DNA of 5,552 bases, taken from the NCBI GenBank assembly GCA_007118195.1, contig SKSA01000017.1, positions 1 to 5,552 on the forward strand. Direction: 5' to 3'. Below the pieces are notes generated by a model, which did not search any database, had not been told where the DNA came from, and saw nothing but the letters and a program-made list of their open reading frames with translations. The stretch is from Anaerobacillus sp. (GTDB lineage Bacteria; Bacillota; Bacilli; Bacillales; Anaerobacillaceae). Below, piece by piece: positions 1-5,552 of this stretch (positions are counted from its first letter, which is position 1; the number at the start of each line of letters is the position of its first letter). The translations under genes and the position numbers were made by a program.

Positions 1-189
1 GAAACTGCTGGAAAAGCAGCAATGGAACACGGTATGAAGTCTATTGAGGTTTCTGTAAAAGGACCAGGCGCTGGCCGTGAAGCAGCTATCCGTTCATTAC
101 AAGCAGTAGGACTTGAAGTAAGCATGATTCGTGACGTTACTCCAGTTCCACATAATGGCTGCCGTCCACCAAAACGTCGTCGCGTATAA
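1..189 (+). CDS. rpsK: 30S ribosomal protein S11, C-terminal part (5' end outside window)
   Basis: The window opens in frame inside S11, a small-subunit protein of the ribosome platform that contacts 16S rRNA near the E site and the mRNA exit. The 62 visible residues start at [11 protein letters not shown] and end in the family's hallmark tail, with [16 protein letters not shown], then [20 protein letters not shown] before TAA at 187-189. The basic CRPPKRRRV end is diagnostic and contacts rRNA. S11 of Bacillus is about 131 residues, so slightly more than half is missing on the left. It lies directly upstream of rpoA, the usual alpha-operon order in Firmicutes. No terminator follows it, so rpoA is probably read from the same transcript. 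Identification is certain; only the start cannot be seen. Confidence 0.98.
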   Translation, partial: ETAGKAAMEHGMKSIEVSVKGPGAGREAAIRSLQAVGLEVSMIRDVTPVPHNGCRPPKRRRV

Positions 190-388
190 AAAAAAGAAAT
201 CGAAATATTGTATAGATTTCCTTGAATTGTCAATAATGTGTAAGAGTTATTTTCAAACTAGTTATAGTTCGGTTCTTACAGAAGTTGACTCAATTAGGTA
301 TGAACGGCTCAGAACTACCTAATGGGGAATTCCGGTTGGACACTAGGAGTCAGCCGGAGTTTCGACGTTTTGAAGGAGGGTTTGTTTA
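190..388 (+). promoter_or_regulatory. rpsK-rpoA spacer with three consecutive predicted hairpins (possible rpoA leader)
   Basis: This 199-base gap is the longest noncoding stretch here. By eye it can form three adjacent stem-loops. The first is 266-276 with 280-290, imperfect, with a three-base loop. The second is a perfect 8-bp stem ATTAGGTA 293-300 with TACCTAAT 316-323 and a 15-base loop. The third is 330-341 with 349-359, GC-rich around CCGG (332-335) and CCGG (354-357), eleven pairs including G-U pairs and one bulged A. None is followed by a U-tract, so they are not terminators. The rpoA Shine-Dalgarno GAAGGAGGG (372-380) lies 12 bases after the third stem, 8 bases from the ATG, and is not paired in this model. 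The role is unknown: it could be translational control of alpha, RNA processing, or transcript protection. Confidence 0.5.
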
Positions 389-1333
389 ATGATAGAAATT
401 GAAAAACCAAAGATTGAAACGGTTGAAATCAGCGACGATGCTAAGTATGGTAAATTTGTTGTTGAGCCACTTGAGCGAGGGTATGGTACGACTTTAGGTA
501 ACTCTTTACGTCGTATTTTACTATCGTCATTACCAGGTGCAGCTGTTACAGCAGTTCAAATTGATGGAGTACTACATGAGTTCTCTACCATTGAAGGTGT
601 CGTAGAAGATGTAACTTCAATCATTCTAAATTTAAAGCAGCTTTCTCTTAAAATTTACTCTGATGAAGAAAAAACATTAGAAATAGATATTCAAGGGGAA
701 GGCGTAGTTACAGCAGCAGATATTACTCATGATAGTGATGTTGATATTTTAAACCCAGATTTGCATATTGCAACTCTTTCAAAGGGTGCTCATCTTCACA
801 TGCGTTTAACTGCTAGTCGTGGTCGCGGATATGTTCCAGCTGATGGAAACAAGAAAGAAGATATGCCTATTGGAGTAGTTCCAATTGATTCTATTTACAC
901 ACCTGTATCTAGAGTAAACTATCAAGTGGAAAATACTCGTGTAGGACAAGTGACAAACTATGATAAACTAACCCTTGATGTCTGGACAGACGGTAGCATT
1001 CGTCCAGAAGAAGCTGTTTCTATTGGCGCTAAGATTTTAACTGAACATTTAAATATTTTTGTCGGTTTAACTGATCAAGCACAAAATGCTGAAATTATGG
1101 TAGAAAAAGAAGAAGATCAGAAAGAAAAAGTTCTAGAGATGACGATCGAAGAACTAGATCTATCTGTTCGTTCGTACAACTGCCTTAAGCGTGCTGGCAT
1201 TAATACTGTACAAGAATTAACTCACAAAACTGAAGAAGATATGATGAAAGTTCGCAACCTTGGACGTAAATCTTTAGAAGAAGTACAAGAAAAGCTTGCA
1301 GAACTTGGACTCGGTCTTCGTACAGAAGAGTAG
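389..1333 (+). CDS. rpoA: DNA-directed RNA polymerase alpha subunit
   Basis: Alpha forms the dimer that seeds assembly of core RNA polymerase; its C-terminal domain binds UP elements and activators. The 314-residue product has the normal bacillar length. The N-terminal domain (about 1-228) shows the conserved assembly stretch [20 protein letters not shown] at 31-50, then [17 protein letters not shown] from 59. An acidic, Glu/Lys-rich linker at about 235-250 leads to the C-terminal domain (about 251-314), with [16 protein letters not shown] and the helix-hairpin-helix [11 protein letters not shown] at 290-300. R261 and N264 correspond to E. coli R265 and N268, the residues that contact UP-element DNA. 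The ATG follows GAAGGAGGG with an 8-base spacer, a near-ideal site. It sits in the alpha operon between S11 and L17, which normally co-transcribe, so alpha supply is tied to ribosome synthesis. No anomaly is seen. Confidence 0.99.
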   Translation: MIEIEKPKIETVEISDDAKYGKFVVEPLERGYGTTLGNSLRRILLSSLPGAAVTAVQIDGVLHEFSTIEGVVEDVTSIILNLKQLSLKIYSDEEKTLEIDIQGEGVVTAADITHDSDVDILNPDLHIATLSKGAHLHMRLTASRGRGYVPADGNKKEDMPIGVVPIDSIYTPVSRVNYQVENTRVGQVTNYDKLTLDVWTDGSIRPEEAVSIGAKILTEHLNIFVGLTDQAQNAEIMVEKEEDQKEKVLEMTIEELDLSVRSYNCLKRAGINTVQELTHKTEEDMMKVRNLGRKSLEEVQEKLAELGLGLRTEE

Positions 1334-1402
1334 TCATTACTCATTATATATAGATACTCATAAATGCTTGAGAATTTCTAATTAAATATATACAACTTGA
1401 AC

Positions 1403-1433
1403 AGAAGAGTTACAACAGCACGATATCTCTTCT
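1403..1433 (+). repeat. Inverted repeat in the rpoA-rplQ spacer
   Basis: AGAAGAG (1403-1409) is perfectly complementary to CTCTTCT (1427-1433) across a 17-base loop, giving a modest hairpin 14 bases before the rplQ Shine-Dalgarno (AAAGGAGGG at 1447-1455). The left arm lies in ACAGAAGAGT (1401-1410), a 10-base direct repeat of 1322-1331 at the very end of rpoA, so the right arm has two possible partners. There is no U-tract and therefore no terminator. The rest of the 130-base spacer is AT-rich, and I see no convincing promoter in it. The structure could mark an RNA processing or translation-control point, or be chance. Confidence 0.35.
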
Positions 1434-1463
1434 TACTTCAAATAAAAAAGGAGGGAATCTCTA

Positions 1464-1826
1464 ATGGCATACGCAAAATTAGGTCGTGACAGCTCTGCTA
1501 GAAAGGCACTGTTCCGTGATCTAACAACAGATTTAATCATCAATGAAAGAATCGAAACTACTGAATCTAAAGCGAAAGAGCTTCGTTCAATCGTTGAAAA
1601 AATGATTACACTAGGAAAGCGTGGCGATCTTCATGCTAGACGACAAGTGGCGTCTTTCGTTCGTCGTGAAGTAGCTGACCAAGAATCTGGTCAAGATGCA
1701 ATTCAAAAGCTATTTGCTGATATTGCACCACGTTATGAAGATAGACAAGGTGGATATACTCGTATTTTAAAACTTGGACCACGTCGTGGTGATGGCGCAC
1801 CAATGGCTATCATCGAGTTAGTTTAA
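1464..1826 (+). CDS. rplQ: 50S ribosomal protein L17
   Basis: L17 is a large-subunit protein bound to 23S rRNA near the exit-tunnel side of the ribosome. The 120-residue product matches the usual length in Bacillus. It shows the family signature in order: [20 protein letters not shown] near the N-terminus, [16 protein letters not shown], then [18 protein letters not shown], and a C-terminal [21 protein letters not shown] followed by IIELV. The composition is highly basic, as expected for an rRNA binder. The start is set by AAAGGAGGG (1447-1455), 8 bases before ATG, and by the conserved N-terminus. It is the last gene of the alpha operon here: a strong intrinsic terminator begins 14 bases after its stop. 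Nothing is missing or unusual. Confidence 0.99.
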   Translation: MAYAKLGRDSSARKALFRDLTTDLIINERIETTESKAKELRSIVEKMITLGKRGDLHARRQVASFVRREVADQESGQDAIQKLFADIAPRYEDRQGGYTRILKLGPRRGDGAPMAIIELV

Positions 1827-1840
1827 TAAATACATCTATT

Positions 1841-1887
1841 AAAGGGCGAGACGAAGATATAATCTTTAGTCTAGTCCTTTTTTATTT
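1841..1887 (+). terminator. Rho-independent terminator after rplQ
   Basis: AAAGGGCGAGAC (1841-1852) pairs with GTCTAGTCCTTT (1869-1880): eleven of twelve positions pair, counting one G-U, with one G/A mismatch. Inside it a second stem, AAGAT (1854-1858) with ATCTT (1862-1866), caps the helix with a three-base loop. The 3' arm runs straight into TTTTTTATTT (1878-1887), the U-tract. This is the clearest terminator in the window. It separates the ribosomal protein transcript from the ECF transporter genes. Because the A-run on the left mirrors the U-run, some function on the opposite strand is possible but not needed, since no convergent gene is seen. A conserved RNA element downstream of L17 genes (L17DE) is described in lactic acid bacteria and Listeria; I cannot say whether this belongs to it. 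Confidence 0.9.
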
Positions 1888-1929
1888 AGTTTTGAGTGGA
1901 AGAGTGTTGAGTTATTAAGTAATGCTTTG

Positions 1930-1971
1930 GAGACAATGTACAATTTGCAATGTACAATGTACAATTTAAAA
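1930..1971. repeat. Heptanucleotide tandem repeat, TGTACAA type
   Basis: Six consecutive 7-base units can be read: GAGACAA, TGTACAA, TTTGCAA, TGTACAA, TGTACAA, TTTAAAA. Three are identical, and the first five all end in CAA. Each TGTACAA contains the palindrome TGTACA (1937-1942, 1951-1956, 1958-1963), and each of these is followed by A and T, so TACAAT, close to a -10 hexamer, occurs three times (1939, 1953, 1960). The array ends 15 bases before the ecfA1 ATG, at the Shine-Dalgarno region. It may be a dispersed intergenic repeat, a protein-binding array or replication-slippage product. I found no -35 hexamer at the right distance that would make one of the TACAAT copies a convincing promoter. 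Confidence 0.65.
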
Positions 1972-1986
1972 TAAGAAGGTGGCTCG

Positions 1987-2832
1987 ATGATAAAAGAGTT
2001 AATTAAAATAAATGATTTATCTTTCAAGTATGAAGAAGATGGAGAAGAGGTTTTAAGAAATATTGACTTGTGCATTTGTGAAGGTGAATGGGTATCAATT
2101 GTTGGCCATAATGGTTCAGGTAAGTCGACATTAGCGAAGTTTCTTAATGGGCTACTTATTCCTTATAAACCTAATGTTGTATCGATAGAAGGGTTAGATA
2201 CGGTCAACGAAGAAAATATTTGGGAAGTACGCAAAAAAGTAGGTATGGTTTTTCAAAATCCTGATAATCAAATGGTGGCAACAACGGTACAAGATGATGT
2301 AGCGTTTGGTTTAGAAAACATAGGTGTCCCACAAGGAGAAATGTCCGCGAGAATTGATTGGGCACTAAAACGAGTGAATATGGAAAGTTTCAGTAATTAC
2401 GAGCCACATCGTCTCTCAGGTGGTCAAAAGCAACGTATAGCCATTGCGGGTATTTTAGCGATGCGCCCTTCAGTACTCATCCTTGATGAAGCTACATCAA
2501 TGCTAGACCCTATGGGGAGAGAAGAAGTCTTGGATACCGTTTGGAAGCTTTGTAAAGATGAAGGGATTACCATTATTAATATTACTCATGATTTAGAAGA
2601 AACCGTACACTCCGATAAAGTGATCGTTATGAAAAAAGGAACCATTTCCATTCAAGGTGATCCTCAAGAAGTTTTTCAACATAAAGAAAAGTTAACGGAG
2701 GCGGGGCTAGAGTTACCGTTTCCCCTGCAAATGCAAAATGACTTAATGGTAAAAGGTTATAAGTTTTCTACTGCTTGCTTAACAAAGGAAGATTTGGTGA
2801 ATGAATTATGGAAATTAAAATCAAAAATTTAG
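1987..2832 (+). CDS. ecfA1: ECF transporter ATP-binding protein EcfA1
   Basis: This is one of the two ABC-type ATPases of the energy-coupling factor module that powers uptake of vitamins such as riboflavin, thiamine or biotin and of some metal ions through exchangeable S components. It acts on the cytoplasmic face of the membrane. The 281-residue protein has a complete nucleotide-binding domain: Walker A GHNGSGKST 40-48, Q-loop Q90 in VFQNPDNQ, signature LSGGQ 143-147, Walker B LILDE 164-168 with catalytic E168, D-loop SMLD 171-174, and switch H201. A C-terminal extension of about 75 residues is typical of EcfA proteins. The ATG follows an AAGGTGG site (1976-1982), closely spaced at 4 bases. 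It opens the transporter operon after the rplQ terminator; its 3' end overlaps ecfA2. Older names are cbiO1 or ybxA. Substrate cannot be inferred from this gene. Confidence 0.96.
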   Translation: MIKELIKINDLSFKYEEDGEEVLRNIDLCICEGEWVSIVGHNGSGKSTLAKFLNGLLIPYKPNVVSIEGLDTVNEENIWEVRKKVGMVFQNPDNQMVATTVQDDVAFGLENIGVPQGEMSARIDWALKRVNMESFSNYEPHRLSGGQKQRIAIAGILAMRPSVLILDEATSMLDPMGREEVLDTVWKLCKDEGITIINITHDLEETVHSDKVIVMKKGTISIQGDPQEVFQHKEKLTEAGLELPFPLQMQNDLMVKGYKFSTACLTKEDLVNELWKLKSKI

Positions 2833-3674
2833 AGCATGTTTATATGCCGAACACCCCATTTGAGCACCAGGCATTAACCAATATAAATTTAAACATCAAA
2901 TCTGGACAGTTTGTGGCGATTATCGGCCATACAGGTTCAGGAAAGTCAACAATTGTCCAACACTTAAATGGTCTATTAAAGCCGACAAAAGGTTCTATTC
3001 AAATAGGTGATATTGTTATTGAGGCGAATAAGAAAAATAAAGATTTTAAAAAATTACGACAACTAGTCGGTATGGTTTTTCAATATCCAGAACATCAGCT
3101 TTTTGATGAGACTGTAGAAAAGGATATTGCGTTTGGTCCTTTAAACTTTGGTTTTACGAAAGAGGAAGCTTTTAAGAAAGTATTAGACGTGTTGCCTCTA
3201 GTAAAGCTTGGTAATGAGGTGCTTCAAAAATCTCCTTTTGATCTTAGCGGTGGACAAAAACGTCGAGTAGCGATTGCTGGAGTTTTAGTAAGTAAACCGA
3301 GGGTCCTCGTTTTGGACGAGCCTACAGCAGGTTTAGACCCAGTTGGGCGAAAACAAATGATGGAGTTATTCACTACGTTACATAAAAAAGAAAAGCTGAC
3401 GACTGTTTTGGTGACCCATAATATGGAGTTTGCGGCAATGTATGCTGACTTAGTCGTTGTTATGGATAGAAGTAATATATGGATGCAAGGTACACCAGAG
3501 GAAATTTTTAAGTCGCCTGAGAAGCTAAAAGAGATTGGTCTTAATGTTCCAGAGACGGTTCAGTTGGCGATGATGTTAGAGGAAAACTTTAAGACGGAGT
3601 TACCTAAAAATTTATTTACAAAAGAATCCTTATTAAATTCGATCACTATGTTATTAGAGAAGGAGAAAATATAA
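2808..3674 (+). CDS. ecfA2: ECF transporter ATP-binding protein EcfA2
   Basis: This is the second ATPase of the ECF module, expected to pair with EcfA1 as a heterodimer and dock on EcfT. The 288-residue product carries Walker A GHTGSGKST at 40-48, Q-loop Q92 in VFQYPEHQ, signature LSGGQ 146-150, Walker B VLVLDE 166-171 with catalytic E171, LDP after it, and switch H204. Both ATPases therefore look catalytically intact. The N-terminus with NTPFEHQAL is typical of EcfA2 and separates it from EcfA1. The ATG lies inside the last codons of ecfA1, giving a 25-base overlap, which suggests translational coupling and fixed subunit ratio. A partial Shine-Dalgarno GGTGA (2796-2800) sits 7 bases upstream. 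The older names are cbiO2 or ybaE. Regulation beyond coupling cannot be seen. Confidence 0.96.
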   Translation: MEIKIKNLEHVYMPNTPFEHQALTNINLNIKSGQFVAIIGHTGSGKSTIVQHLNGLLKPTKGSIQIGDIVIEANKKNKDFKKLRQLVGMVFQYPEHQLFDETVEKDIAFGPLNFGFTKEEAFKKVLDVLPLVKLGNEVLQKSPFDLSGGQKRRVAIAGVLVSKPRVLVLDEPTAGLDPVGRKQMMELFTTLHKKEKLTTVLVTHNMEFAAMYADLVVVMDRSNIWMQGTPEEIFKSPEKLKEIGLNVPETVQLAMMLEENFKTELPKNLFTKESLLNSITMLLEKEKI

Positions 3675-3676
3675 CA

Positions 3677-4474
3677 GTGTTTCAAAATATTATTATCGGT
3701 CAATATGTAGCAGGAAACTCCTTTATTCATAACCTTGACCCTCGTAGTAAATTGACTATAACGTTCTTATTCGTACTTATCGTTTTTTTAGCTAATAATT
3801 GGCTGACTTACTTGGTGTTATTTTTATCGGTTTTAACCGCTATTATGATTTCTAAAGTATCCCCAGGCTATATTTATAAAGGGATGAAACCGATCTTTTT
3901 GTTAGTTATTGCGATGTTTATCCTTCATGGAGTATTGACGAAAGAAGGAGAATTGCTATTTGCATTAGGTTGGTTTGAAGTGTATTTAGGTGGAATTATT
4001 CAAGGGTTATTTATTGCTTTTCGTTTATTGTTATTAATTATGATGACAACACTCTTAACTTTAACAACGGCTCCGATTCAATTGACCGATGGATTAGAAA
4101 ATATATTTGGTCCATTGCGAAGATACAATGTTCCAGTTCATGAATTAGCTCTAATGATGTCGATATCTTTACGTTTTATTCCTACATTATTACAAGAAAC
4201 AGAAAAAATCATGAAAGCACAAATGGCTAGAGGGGTCGATTTTACGGGAGGATCTATAACTAGACGTATTAAAGCGATTATTCCTCTTTTAGTACCATTG
4301 TTTATGCAGTCGTTCCGGCGTGCAGAAGACTTAGCTACTGCGATGGAAGCAAGAGGATATCGTGGTGGTGAAGGGCGAACGAGATTAAGGGAACTGGAAT
4401 GGGCGCAAAAAGATACAGTCGCAGTGTGTTTAATTGTTGCCATCGGTTTTATCTTATTTTTTTTAATGTCATAA
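3677..4474 (+). CDS. ecfT: ECF transporter transmembrane protein EcfT
   Basis: EcfT is the membrane scaffold that links the two EcfA ATPases to interchangeable substrate-binding S components. The 265 residues match the bacillar homologue in length. The N-terminal motif HNLDPRSKL (18-26) is typical of the family. Hydrophobic segments lie at about 26-40, 43-58, 71-86, 103-126 and 247-264. The cytoplasmic coupling region carries the two Ala-Arg-Gly motifs that insert into the ATPase grooves: ARG at 184-186 (QMARGVDF) and 225-227 (MEARGYRG). The start is a GTG two bases after the ecfA2 stop, with AGAAGGAGA (3658-3665) inside the end of ecfA2; no nearby in-frame ATG precedes the conserved DPR motif. 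Tight spacing indicates one transcript with ecfA1 and ecfA2. No S component lies next to it, as expected for a shared (group II) module. Older name ybaF. Confidence 0.95.
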   Translation: MFQNIIIGQYVAGNSFIHNLDPRSKLTITFLFVLIVFLANNWLTYLVLFLSVLTAIMISKVSPGYIYKGMKPIFLLVIAMFILHGVLTKEGELLFALGWFEVYLGGIIQGLFIAFRLLLLIMMTTLLTLTTAPIQLTDGLENIFGPLRRYNVPVHELALMMSISLRFIPTLLQETEKIMKAQMARGVDFTGGSITRRIKAIIPLLVPLFMQSFRRAEDLATAMEARGYRGGEGRTRLRELEWAQKDTVAVCLIVAIGFILFFLMS

Positions 4475-4510
4475 TTTATTTGAAATAGTCTATTTACCCA
4501 TATTCCATAA

Positions 4511-4533
4511 GCTAAAATCAACAATCTTTTAGC
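4511..4533 (+). repeat. Perfect 7-bp inverted repeat between ecfT and truA
   Basis: GCTAAAA (4511-4517) and TTTTAGC (4527-4533) are perfect complements across a 9-base loop, within the 91-base ecfT-truA gap. Neither strand has a T-tract next to the stem, so it is a poor terminator candidate in both directions. A smaller near-palindrome, AAATAG-T-CTATTT (4483-4495), lies just after ecfT. These may be a processing or attenuation site between transporter and truA, a 3'-end stabiliser, or a protein site. No promoter for truA is evident, so truA is probably reached by readthrough from ecfT. Confidence 0.4.
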
Positions 4534-4565
4534 AGAAACATAAAAAAATAGAGGTTGTGTAACTA

Positions 4566-5309
4566 GTGAAAAGAATAAAATGCAAAATCGCCTATGATGG
4601 TACATTTTTTAACGGCTTCCAAATTCAACCTAAAGGTCGGACAATTCAAGCGGAAATAGAAAACGGCTTAAAAAAACTTCATAAAGGAACTGAAGTGAAA
4701 ATTTATGCTTCAGGAAGAACAGATACGTTTGTTCATGCCAAAGGGCAAGTGTTTCACTTTGATACGCCACTGCAAATTCCAATGGAACGATGGCATAATG
4801 CCCTTCAAACCGTTTTGCCTGCGGATATTGCTGTTATAGAAGTTTTGGAAACAAGTAATAATTTTCATGCTCGATATGATGTTGTTAGTAAAGAGTATCG
4901 TTACTTCGTTCAACGCGGTAGGAGAATAGATATTTTTCGTCGAAACTACCGTTATTTTTACCCCTATCAATTATCAGTTGAAAAAATGGTCGAAGCTGCT
5001 AATCAATGTTTAGGCACTCATGATTTTACATCTTTTTGTTCTGCAAAGACCGATAAAGAAGATAAAGTGAGGACGATCTATTCAATTGAGATTGTGGAAA
5101 GGGAAGATGAACTTGAATTCCGTTTTGTAGGGGATGGTTTTTTACGTAATATGGTAAGAATCCTTGTCGGTACTTTTCTTGAGGTAGGTAGGGGAAGACG
5201 AAATGCCGAAGATATCATTACCGTTTTAAATAGTAGGGATAGAGAGTGTGCGGGGCACACGGCACCTGGTCATGGCCTCTTTTTATGGCAAGTAAATTAT
5301 AACAACTGA
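4566..5309 (+). CDS. truA: tRNA pseudouridine(38-40) synthase TruA
   Basis: TruA isomerises uridine to pseudouridine at positions 38, 39 and 40 in the anticodon arm of many tRNAs. The 247-residue protein has the usual bacillar length. Visible landmarks are [15 protein letters not shown] (8-22), the catalytic motif GRTD with nucleophile D53, [10 protein letters not shown] (59-68), KEYRY (109-113) with the conserved active-site tyrosine Y111, [11 protein letters not shown] (150-160), [20 protein letters not shown] (189-208) and the C-terminal [13 protein letters not shown]. The start is GTG: an in-frame TAA lies only one codon upstream, and the next in-frame ATG is at codon 73, beyond the catalytic Asp. 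GAGGT (4551-4555) is a Shine-Dalgarno 10 bases away. Oddly, the motif after D53 reads TFVHA where GVHA preceded by a small residue is usual, so a near-invariant glycine is phenylalanine. All other signatures are intact, so the enzyme is probably active. Confidence 0.96.
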   Translation: MKRIKCKIAYDGTFFNGFQIQPKGRTIQAEIENGLKKLHKGTEVKIYASGRTDTFVHAKGQVFHFDTPLQIPMERWHNALQTVLPADIAVIEVLETSNNFHARYDVVSKEYRYFVQRGRRIDIFRRNYRYFYPYQLSVEKMVEAANQCLGTHDFTSFCSAKTDKEDKVRTIYSIEIVEREDELEFRFVGDGFLRNMVRILVGTFLEVGRGRRNAEDIITVLNSRDRECAGHTAPGHGLFLWQVNYNN

Positions 5310-5327
5310 TCCTAGTGTAACATTTTG

Positions 5328-5356
5328 TTGACATTGTGCTCTAGATGTTATAAGAT
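5328..5356 (+). promoter_or_regulatory. Sigma-A type promoter for rplM
   Basis: A consensus -35 TTGACA (5328-5333) is followed 17 bases later by TAAGAT (5351-5356), which matches four of six -10 positions. Transcription would start near 5362-5365, just ahead of the structured leader. An alternative -10, TATAAG (5349-5354), has a less favourable 15-base spacing. The promoter lies 18 bases after the truA stop, and no terminator separates the two, so rplM may be read both from this promoter and from upstream. A perfect inverted repeat TAACAT (5318-5323) / ATGTTA (5345-5350) brackets the -35 region and may be chance. Confidence 0.75.
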
Positions 5357-5363
5357 GATCTAT

Positions 5364-5461
5364 GGTATTTCTAAAACCCACTAGCCCCGGGTTGCAGAAT
5401 GTTACTTTAGACACGTTGAAATAAAAATATTTTAATTTTGAATGTGAAAGCTTTAGGAGGG
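5364..5461 (+). ncRNA. Probable L13 leader RNA (autoregulatory 5' UTR of rplM)
   Basis: A conserved leader of rplM-rpsI mRNA (L13 leader) is known in Bacillus and other low-GC Gram-positives and is thought to mediate autoregulation. Here the predicted transcript folds by eye into a three-way junction. P1 is TATTTC (5366-5371) with GAAATA (5418-5423). P2 is AACCC (5375-5379) with GGGTT (5389-5393). P3 is AATGT (5398-5402) with ACGTT (5413-5417), five pairs including one G-U and directly stacked on P1. The rplM Shine-Dalgarno AGGAGGG lies at 5455-5461, 9 bases from the ATG. Family assignment rests on position and general shape, not on a covariance-model match. The boundaries are approximate. 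Confidence 0.7.
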
Positions 5462-5470
5462 AAACAAAGC

Positions 5471-5552
5471 ATGCGTACGACATATATGGCAAAGCCAAAC
5501 GAAACTGATCGTAAATGGTATGTTATCGACGCTGAAGGTCAAACTTTAGGTC
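5471..5552 (+). CDS. rplM: 50S ribosomal protein L13, N-terminal part (3' end outside window)
   Basis: L13 is an early-assembling large-subunit protein bound to 23S rRNA. Only the first 27 codons and one further base are present. The peptide [20 protein letters not shown], then AEGQTLG, matches the invariant L13 start, in which a short N-terminal strand leads to the [15 protein letters not shown] motif. The first ATG is chosen because AGGAGGG (5455-5461) sits 9 bases upstream; the in-frame ATG at codon 6 would lie too far from it. The gene is preceded by its own promoter and a structured leader, and in Bacillus is followed by rpsI (S9), which would be beyond the right edge. The full protein is normally about 145 residues, so most is missing. 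Confidence 0.97.
   Translation, partial: MRTTYMAKPNETDRKWYVIDAEGQTLG

Noticed and set aside
285..313. TTGACT at 285-290 as a -35 box of an internal rpoA promoter
   Set aside because: No acceptable -10 lies 16-18 bases downstream, and the hexamer falls within a predicted hairpin arm. TATAGT at 263-268 likewise lacks a -35.
131..322. A 63-codon open frame over the end of rpsK and the following spacer
   Set aside because: It overlaps rpsK in another frame, has no Shine-Dalgarno site, and its peptide has no recognisable family features. The spacer is better explained by RNA structure.
266..359. T-box or other known riboswitch upstream of rpoA
   Set aside because: No T-box AGGGTGGNACCGCG sequence or terminator/antiterminator pair is present, and rpoA is not a usual target of such elements.
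1368..1394. TTGAGA / TATACA as a promoter for rplQ
   Set aside because: Spacing is only 15 bases and the -10 match is poor in an AT-rich spacer where such hexamers are expected by chance.
1866..2075. A minus-strand open frame across the terminator, heptad repeat and the start of ecfA1
   Set aside because: Much of its peptide (YIVHCKLYIV) is just the translated heptad repeat, and it overlaps a clear gene on the opposite strand.
4138..4605. A 155-codon minus-strand open frame opposite ecfT and the start of truA
   Set aside because: Antisense to well-identified conserved genes, with no ribosome site or recognisable motif; a shadow of the coding strand.
5318..5350. TAACAT/ATGTTA inverted repeat as an operator over the rplM promoter
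   Set aside because: Only 6 bp arms with a 21-base gap and no symmetric extension; this is expected by chance in AT-rich DNA, so it is not listed as an operator.
5447..5454. AAAGCTTT palindrome before the rplM Shine-Dalgarno
   Set aside because: An 8-base palindrome with no loop cannot form a hairpin of use, and it is common by chance.

Overview
This window is a housekeeping block from a low-GC Gram-positive bacterium, most likely a member of the Bacillaceae. The gene order rpsK-rpoA-rplQ-ecfA1-ecfA2-ecfT-truA-rplM on one strand is the distal end of the S10-spc-alpha ribosomal protein cluster as arranged in Bacillus and relatives. The proteins resemble Bacillus homologues in length and motifs, for example a 120-residue L17 and a 314-residue RNA polymerase alpha. 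AT-rich spacers and strong AGGAGG-type Shine-Dalgarno sites also fit. The L17 N-terminus ([20 protein letters not shown]) reminds me of alkaliphilic bacilli, but that is a weak impression from memory.

Layout: positions 1-189 are the 3' end of rpsK (S11). A 199-base spacer, the longest gene-free stretch, can fold into three consecutive hairpins just upstream of the rpoA Shine-Dalgarno. rpoA (389-1333) is followed by a 130-base spacer with a weak hairpin, then rplQ (1464-1826). A strong rho-independent terminator (1841-1887) closes the ribosomal transcript. The next spacer carries a heptanucleotide tandem repeat (1930-1971).

The second unit encodes the shared energising module of a group II ECF vitamin transporter: ecfA1 (1987-2832), ecfA2 (2808-3674, overlapping by 25 bases) and ecfT (3677-4474, GTG start). 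The substrate-binding S components must be encoded elsewhere. truA (4566-5309, GTG start) follows and encodes the tRNA pseudouridine synthase for positions 38-40. It has one odd residue in its catalytic motif. A sigma-A type promoter (5328-5356) and a structured leader (about 5364-5461) matching the expected place and shape of the L13 leader precede rplM, which runs off the right edge.

I see no unknown protein system, mobile element, CRISPR array, tRNA or rRNA. The points worth a second look are in the noncoding RNA structures, the heptad repeat and the TruA active-site variant.
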